Shown here: positions 24,985 through 29,765 of the stretch, in pieces
How positions within the stretch are numbered: the stretch's first letter is position 1
Layout of the letters: every line of letters starts with the position of its first letter
Source of the DNA: Faecalimonas sp.
GTDB taxonomy: Bacteria; Bacillota; Clostridia; Lachnospirales; Lachnospiraceae
Reading direction: 5' to 3'
DNA: 29,765 nucleotides
Assembly: GCA_020024645.1 (NCBI GenBank)
Contig: JAHHTN010000019.1
Span: 1 to 29,765, forward strand
Translations under genes and position numbers: made by a program
The notes under the pieces: generated by a model
Database searches by the model: none
Told to the model about the DNA's origin: nothing
Seen by the model: the letters and a program-made list of their open reading frames with translations, nothing else

Positions 24985-24996
24985 GGGGGTTTCATT

Positions 24997-25728
24997 ATGA
25001 ATGAAATTACAGTATCGGCAAAAACATTGGACGATGCGATTACAGAGGCTCTTATTCAGTTAGGTGCTACAAGCGATCAGGTTGAATACGATATTATTGA
25101 AAAGGGAAGTACCGGATTTCTTGGAATAGGAAGTAAACAAGCAGTTATTAAGGCATGGAAAAAGGTTGAAACACCTGAAGTAGAAGAAATAAAGGAAGAA
25201 ATTAAACAGGAAATTGTTGAAGAGCATCTTGTTAAAGAGCAAAAAGAACATACACTTGGAGCAGTAGAAAATACAACAGTATTAGCTTGTGAATCATTTT
25301 TGCAGGATGTATTAAAAACAATGGGCATGGAAGTTGAAATTGTTTCTCATATTGACGAGGAAGGTGCGTTAAATATTGAAATGAAGGGTAAAAATATGGG
25401 AATTCTTATAGGAAAAAGAGGACAAACTTTAGATTCCCTTCAATATTTAACAAATCGTGTTGCAAATAAGTCACAGGAAGAATATGTTCGTGTGAAATTA
25501 GATACAGAAAATTATCGTCAAAGAAGAAAAGAAACATTAGAAAATCTTGCAAAGAATATTGCGTATAAAGTTAAGAGAACGAAAAAACAAATTTCTCTTG
25601 AGCCGATGAATCCATATGAAAGAAGAGTAATTCATTCAGCATTACAGGGCGACAAATATGTATCTACACATAGTGAAGGTGAAGAACCATATAGAAGAGT
25701 AGTTATAACATTGGCAAGAAAATATTAA
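24997..25728 (+). CDS. jag: RNA-binding protein KhpB/Jag
   Basis: A 243-residue RNA-binding protein linked in other Firmicutes to cell division and elongation. It has a Jag-N domain (about 1-52), an acidic E/K-rich linker (about 57-85), a KH domain with the IGKRG loop (138-142), and an R3H domain whose RxxxH motif is R209 to H213 (RRVIHSAL). The AAGGGGG site precedes the ATG, 12 bases after yidC. It is the last gene before a terminator. Confidence 0.95.
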   Translation: MNEITVSAKTLDDAITEALIQLGATSDQVEYDIIEKGSTGFLGIGSKQAVIKAWKKVETPEVEEIKEEIKQEIVEEHLVKEQKEHTLGAVENTTVLACESFLQDVLKTMGMEVEIVSHIDEEGALNIEMKGKNMGILIGKRGQTLDSLQYLTNRVANKSQEEYVRVKLDTENYRQRRKETLENLAKNIAYKVKRTKKQISLEPMNPYERRVIHSALQGDKYVSTHSEGEEPYRRVVITLARKY

Positions 25729-25732
25729 GAAT

Positions 25733-25768
25733 AAAGGCGGCATCTTTTATAAAGAGGCTGCCTTTTTT
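25733..25768 (+). terminator. Intrinsic terminator between jag and mnmE
   Basis: AAAGGCGGCATCTTT (25733-25747) and AAAGAGGCTGCCTTT (25751-25765) form a 15-bp stem with one G-T pair and one A-G mismatch, a TAT loop and a run of six T ending at 25768. It should end the rpmH-to-jag transcript. The mnmE ribosome site starts only three bases later, so mnmE needs read-through or a promoter inside jag. Confidence 0.87.
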
Positions 25769-25782
25769 GAAAGGAAGATTTG

Positions 25783-27156
25783 ATGAAAAAAGATACAATT
25801 GCAGCGATAGCAACAGCAATGTCCAGTGCAGGAATTGGTATTGTCAGGATGAGTGGCGATGAATCAATTGAGATTATTCAGAAGATATTCAGAGGAAAAA
25901 AAGAAAAAAATTTTATTGAAGAAAAGACATATACAATACATTATGGATACATTGCTGATGGAGAAGAAATGATTGATGAAGTATTGGTTATGTTAATGAA
26001 AGCACCACATAGTTATACCGGAGAAGATACTGTGGAAATAGATTGCCATGGTGGGATATATGTAATGAAGAAAATTATGGAGACGGTTATTAAATATGGT
26101 GCAAGACCAGCTGAACCAGGAGAATTTACCAAAAGAGCATTTTTAAATGGAAAAATAGATTTATCGCAGGCAGAAGCGGTTATTGATATTATTGATTCAA
26201 AAAATGAGTATGCTTTAAAAAGTTCTGTAAGTCAGCTAAAAGGTTCGGTACAAAAGAAAATAAAGGAAGTAAGAGAAGAAATTTTATATCATACTGCATT
26301 TATAGAAACTGCTTTAGATGATCCTGAGCATATTAGTGTAGATGGTTATGGGGAAAAACTAAAAGAAATTGTGGATAAACTACTAGAGGACATAGATAGG
26401 TTGCTGATAAGTGCAGATAATGGTAGAATAATCAAAGAAGGAATAAAAACAGTTATTGTTGGAAAGCCAAATGCAGGAAAATCTTCATTGCTAAATGTTC
26501 TTGTGGGCGAAGAGCGTGCCATTGTTACAGACATAGAAGGAACCACAAGAGATGTTTTAGAAGAAAATATTCAATTACAGGGCATAAGTCTTAATGTTAT
26601 GGATACTGCAGGAATTCGTGAAACAAAAGATGTCGTAGAAAGAATCGGAGTTGATAAAGCAAAAACTCAAGCAAATGAGGCAGATCTGATTATTTATGTA
26701 GCAGATGCATCTCGTCCACTTGATGAAAACGATGAAGAAATTATTAAGATGATACAGGATAAAAAGGCTATTATTCTTCTGAATAAGTCGGATTTGGAAA
26801 TGGTTGTAACAGAAACAGAATTACAAAAGAAATTGGATAAACCAATAATTGTTATTTCGGCAAAAGAAGAGCAGGGCATAAAAGAGTTAGAAGAAACACT
26901 TAAAGAAATGTTTTTCCATGGCGATATTTCCTTCAATGATGAGGTATATATTACAAATATAAGACATAAAACGGCACTCCAAGATGCGTCGGAGAGTCTA
27001 AAAAAAGTAGTTATTAGTATAGAAAATGGAATGCCTGAAGATTTTTATACCATTGATTTGTTGGATGCATATGAATCTTTGGGAAGTATTACAGGTGAGA
27101 CGATAGGAGAAGATTTAGTAAATGAAATATTCAGCAAATTCTGTATGGGAAAATAA
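25783..27156 (+). CDS. mnmE: tRNA uridine-5-carboxymethylaminomethyl modification GTPase MnmE
   Basis: A 457-residue potassium-dependent GTPase that with MnmG modifies U34 in the wobble position of several tRNAs. The N-terminal tetrahydrofolate-binding domain (about 1-118) includes GIVRMSG and the PGEFTKRAFLNGKIDLSQAE helix start. The inserted G domain has G1 GKPNAGKS (227-234), a DTAGIRE G3 motif and NKSD for guanine. The C-terminus is CMGK, carrying the conserved cysteine (C454). I use the ATG at 25783, which has AAGGAAG upstream, rather than the TTG three bases earlier. Its end overlaps mnmG by 35 bases. Confidence 0.97.
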   Translation: MKKDTIAAIATAMSSAGIGIVRMSGDESIEIIQKIFRGKKEKNFIEEKTYTIHYGYIADGEEMIDEVLVMLMKAPHSYTGEDTVEIDCHGGIYVMKKIMETVIKYGARPAEPGEFTKRAFLNGKIDLSQAEAVIDIIDSKNEYALKSSVSQLKGSVQKKIKEVREEILYHTAFIETALDDPEHISVDGYGEKLKEIVDKLLEDIDRLLISADNGRIIKEGIKTVIVGKPNAGKSSLLNVLVGEERAIVTDIEGTTRDVLEENIQLQGISLNVMDTAGIRETKDVVERIGVDKAKTQANEADLIIYVADASRPLDENDEEIIKMIQDKKAIILLNKSDLEMVVTETELQKKLDKPIIVISAKEEQGIKELEETLKEMFFHGDISFNDEVYITNIRHKTALQDASESLKKVVISIENGMPEDFYTIDLLDAYESLGSITGETIGEDLVNEIFSKFCMGK

Positions 27157-29020
27157 AGATAAGTATGATGTTGTTGTTATTGGAGCAGGCCATGCTGGTT
27201 GTGAGGCAGGGCTTGCTGCGGCAAGACTAGGCTTAAAAACAATTATGTTTACAGTAAGTATAAATAGTGTTGCTCTTATGCCATGTAACCCTAATATAGG
27301 CGGAACATCAAAAGGACATTTAGTAAGAGAAATTGATGCTTTAGGCGGAGAAATGGGTAAGGTAATTGATAAAACATTTATTCAGTCTAAAATGTTAAAT
27401 AAATCAAAAGGACCAGCGGTACATTCGCTTAGGGCGCAGGCAGATAAGGCACAATATAGTAAAACAATGCGATGTGTATTGGAAAATCAAGAAAATTTGG
27501 AATTAAAACAGGCAGAAGTAACCGATATTTTAGTTGAAGATGGAAAAGTGAGTGGTGTTCAGACATATTCAGGAGCTATTTATCACTGTAAAGCAGTTGT
27601 CTTATGTACAGGAACATATTTGAAATCTAGATGTATTTATGGAGAAATTAGCAACGAAACTGGTCCAGATGGACTACAGGCAGCTAACTATTTAACAGAT
27701 TGTCTTAAAAATCTTGGAATAGAAATGTATAGATTTAAAACAGGAACACCTGCAAGAATTGATAAAAATTCCATCGATTTTAGTAAAATGGAAGAGCAGT
27801 TTGGAGATGAAAAAGTTGTTCCTTTCTCTTTTACGACAAATCCAAAAGATGTACAGATTGAACAGGCATCTTGTTGGTTAACGTATACAAATGAAAAAAC
27901 ACATAATATTATTCGAGAAAACTTAGATCGTTCACCACTATTTTCAGGAATGATTGAAGGAACAGGACCACGATATTGTCCGTCTATAGAAGACAAAGTT
28001 GTTAAATTCGCGGACAAAGATAGACATCAGGTATTTATAGAACCAGAAGGATTAGATACAAATGAAATGTATATCGGTGGAATGTCAAGTTCTTTACCAG
28101 AGGACGTACAGTATGAAATGTATAGAAGTGTTCCTGGATTGGAAAATGCTAGAATTATGAGAAATGCCTATGCTATTGAATATGATTGTATAGATGCAAG
28201 ACAGTTATATCCAACATTGGAATTTAAGAAAATAGAAGGACTTTATAGTGGGGGACAATTTAATGGAAGTTCCGGATATGAAGAGGCAGCAGCACAGGGC
28301 TTGATTGCGGGAATAAATGCAGCGCTAAAACTTCTTGGAAAAGAGCAGATTGTTATAGATCGTTCGGAAGGATATATTGGTGTTTTGATTGATGATTTAG
28401 TAACAAAAGAAAGCCATGAGCCATACCGTATGATGACTTCTCGTGCAGAATATCGTTTGTTATTGAGACAAGATAATGCAGATCAAAGATTAACAGAAAT
28501 CGGATATAAAGTTGGATTAATTTCAGATGACCGATATGAGCATTTGAAATTAAAAGAAGAACAGATTGTTCAGGAAGTAGAAAGAATTAAACATACCAAT
28601 GTTGGAGCAAATCCTAAAGTACAAGAACTTTTGGAAAAGTATGGAAGTACACCACTTAATTCGGGGATAACTTTGGCAGAGTTAATTCGAAGACCAGAAT
28701 TAAATTATGAGGCACTTGCACCGATTGATGAGAAGAGAAAAGTATTAAGTGATGAAGTTATTGAACAGGTAAATATTTATATTAAATACGAGGGATATAT
28801 AACTCGTCAAATGAAGCAAGTAGAACAATTCAAAAAGTTGGAAACGAAGAGAATTCCAGATGATATTAATTACGATGACGTAAAAAGTCTTAGAATTGAA
28901 GCAGTACAGAAATTAAAAAAATATAGACCAATTTCTATTGGACAAGCATCTAGAATTTCAGGTGTTTCACCAGCTGATATTTCGGTTCTTCTTGTATATA
29001 TGGAACAGTGGAGAAGATAA
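27122..29020 (+). CDS. mnmG: tRNA uridine-5-carboxymethylaminomethyl modification enzyme MnmG
   Basis: The 632-residue FAD enzyme that partners MnmE. The dinucleotide-binding GAGHAG (21-26) follows a short N-terminal extension, and the family segments CNPNIGGTSKGHLVREIDALGG and FKTGTPARI are present, as is SRAEYRLLLRQDNAD. The C-terminal helical domain that binds MnmE ends with ISRISGVSPADISVLL-like sequence (ASRISGVSPADISVLLVY). The ATG at 27122 lies inside the end of mnmE, with AGGAGA about 11 bases upstream; no other start is available before the FAD motif. Length is as expected. Confidence 0.97.
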   Translation: MKYSANSVWENKDKYDVVVIGAGHAGCEAGLAAARLGLKTIMFTVSINSVALMPCNPNIGGTSKGHLVREIDALGGEMGKVIDKTFIQSKMLNKSKGPAVHSLRAQADKAQYSKTMRCVLENQENLELKQAEVTDILVEDGKVSGVQTYSGAIYHCKAVVLCTGTYLKSRCIYGEISNETGPDGLQAANYLTDCLKNLGIEMYRFKTGTPARIDKNSIDFSKMEEQFGDEKVVPFSFTTNPKDVQIEQASCWLTYTNEKTHNIIRENLDRSPLFSGMIEGTGPRYCPSIEDKVVKFADKDRHQVFIEPEGLDTNEMYIGGMSSSLPEDVQYEMYRSVPGLENARIMRNAYAIEYDCIDARQLYPTLEFKKIEGLYSGGQFNGSSGYEEAAAQGLIAGINAALKLLGKEQIVIDRSEGYIGVLIDDLVTKESHEPYRMMTSRAEYRLLLRQDNADQRLTEIGYKVGLISDDRYEHLKLKEEQIVQEVERIKHTNVGANPKVQELLEKYGSTPLNSGITLAELIRRPELNYEALAPIDEKRKVLSDEVIEQVNIYIKYEGYITRQMKQVEQFKKLETKRIPDDINYDDVKSLRIEAVQKLKKYRPISIGQASRISGVSPADISVLLVYMEQWRR

Positions 29021-29021
29021 A

Positions 29022-29735
29022 ATGAGTAAACTATTTGAAGAAAAATTAGCACATTTAGATATAGTATTAGATGATAAACAAAAAAAGCAGTTCTATCAAT
29101 TTTATGAAATACTTGTAGAGTGGAATTCTTTTATGAATTTGACTGGAATTACAGAATATGAAGAAGTGAATGAAAAACACTTTGTAGATAGTTTGTCTTT
29201 AGTAAAAGCATTAGATTTAGAAAAAGTAAAGACTGTAATAGATGTAGGAACAGGAGCGGGATTTCCAGGAATTCCATTAAAAATAGCATTTCCACATTTG
29301 AAAGTTGTTCTTTTGGATTCGTTAAATAAAAGAGTAAAATTTTTAAATGAAGTAATTGAACAACTTGGATTGACAGGGATAAGAACAATTCACGGAAGGG
29401 CAGAAGATTATGCAAAGCAGAAAGAGTATAGAGAAAATTTTGATCTTTGTGTTTCGCGTGCAGTAGCAAATTTATCTACATTATCTGAATATTGTTTGCC
29501 ATATGTAAATGTAGGAGGAATGTTTATTCCATACAAATCAGAGGAAATTGATACTGAAGTAGCAGCATCAAAAAAAGCAATTCATATTTTGGGAGGAAAA
29601 CTTTCAGAAGTTATAAAATTTCAATTACCAGGAACAGATATAGGACGTTCTTTTGTAAAAATAGAAAAGGTGCAGAATACGGATAAAAAATATCCAAGAA
29701 AAGCTGGATTGCCAGCAAAAGAGCCACTTTCATAA
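29022..29735 (+). CDS. rsmG: 16S rRNA (guanine(527)-N(7))-methyltransferase RsmG
   Basis: A 237-residue methyltransferase that uses S-adenosylmethionine to methylate G527 (E. coli numbering) in 16S rRNA. The SAM site is VIDVGTGAGFPGI (72-84), with WNSFMNLTGI upstream, LDSLNKRVKFL (98-108) and the later FDLCVSRAVA segment, all standard for the family. The start at 29022 has GGAGAAG ahead of it, one base after the mnmG stop; the frame stays open upstream only inside mnmG. The last codons and stop lie inside the terminator hairpin. Loss of this enzyme in other bacteria gives low-level streptomycin resistance. Confidence 0.96.
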   Translation: MSKLFEEKLAHLDIVLDDKQKKQFYQFYEILVEWNSFMNLTGITEYEEVNEKHFVDSLSLVKALDLEKVKTVIDVGTGAGFPGIPLKIAFPHLKVVLLDSLNKRVKFLNEVIEQLGLTGIRTIHGRAEDYAKQKEYRENFDLCVSRAVANLSTLSEYCLPYVNVGGMFIPYKSEEIDTEVAASKKAIHILGGKLSEVIKFQLPGTDIGRSFVKIEKVQNTDKKYPRKAGLPAKEPLS

Positions 29736-29750
29736 GAAAGTGGCTCTTTT
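29717..29750 (+). terminator. Strong terminator overlapping the rsmG stop codon
   Basis: AAAAGAGCCACTTTC (29717-29731) and GAAAGTGGCTCTTTT (29736-29750) form a perfect 15-bp stem with an ATAA loop, whose distal arm ends in TTTT. The rsmG stop codon TAA (29733-29735) is in the loop and the last sense codons form the left arm. It ends the mnmE-mnmG-rsmG unit. The last 15 bases of the window are AT-rich and show nothing more. Confidence 0.93.
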
Positions 29751-29765
29751 AATATTATATAATTT

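Noticed and set aside
25060..25328. Minus-strand open frames opposite jag
   Set aside because: They mirror the acidic linker of jag and have biased composition expected of an antisense frame.
28938..29021. Upstream extension of rsmG
   Set aside because: It lies inside mnmG; the ATG at 29022 has GGAGAAG and gives the family start.
1..29765. Mobile elements, CRISPR arrays, prophage genes or riboswitches
   Set aside because: I saw no transposase, integrase, long terminal repeats, regularly spaced repeats, or long structured leaders; intergenic gaps are short apart from oriC.

Overview
This window is the replication-origin region of an AT-rich low-GC Gram-positive chromosome, most likely a Lachnospiraceae-type member of the Clostridia. 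The grounds are the gene order around oriC (gyrA-gyrB-recF-S4-dnaN-dnaA on one side, rpmH-rnpA-yidD-yidC-jag-mnmE-mnmG-rsmG on the other), the clostridial form of YidC, and GyrA wording typical of that group. The family assignment is from memory of such proteins, not from a search.

Layout. The origin lies between dnaA and rpmH (about 22561-22940), with a DnaA-box cluster at 22666-22805 and a second, smaller set of boxes between dnaA and dnaN. Nearly every gene left of the origin is on the minus strand and every gene right of it is on the plus strand, so transcription follows replication. The one exception is the small cysteine-rich gene at 2579-3019. From the left end: a tRNA-Ser(GCU) with a consensus promoter; a three-gene unit of a two-subunit class I fumarase and a PlsC-type acyltransferase; the cysteine-rich C_GCAxxG_C_C-type protein; a galactose/methylgalactoside ABC importer (mglBAC) followed by an 85-residue membrane protein; then, upstream of mglB, a chain of five overlapping genes encoding an amidohydrolase, an EamA transporter, an AraC-type response regulator (YesN-like), a sensor kinase (YesM-like) and a sugar-binding lipoprotein. 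After a terminator come the gyrase and replication genes.

How it works together. The lipoprotein, kinase and regulator look like a three-component sugar-sensing system: an extracellular binding protein would report sugar to the kinase, and the regulator would control the neighbouring mgl importer. This resembles the known XylFII-LytS/YesN xylose sensor of clostridia, but the sugar here is inferred only from the neighbouring MglB. The right side is the standard rpmH-to-rsmG set for ribosome, RNase P, membrane insertion and tRNA wobble modification, ending in a strong terminator that holds the rsmG stop codon in its loop.

No mobile element, CRISPR array, phage gene or clear pseudogene was seen. 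Most of the window is conserved core. The parts that deserve a second look are the three-component sensor and its overlapping gene chain, the membrane protein closing the mgl unit, a 12-base element shared by the dnaA and rpmH leaders, and the YidC and GyrA residue differences.
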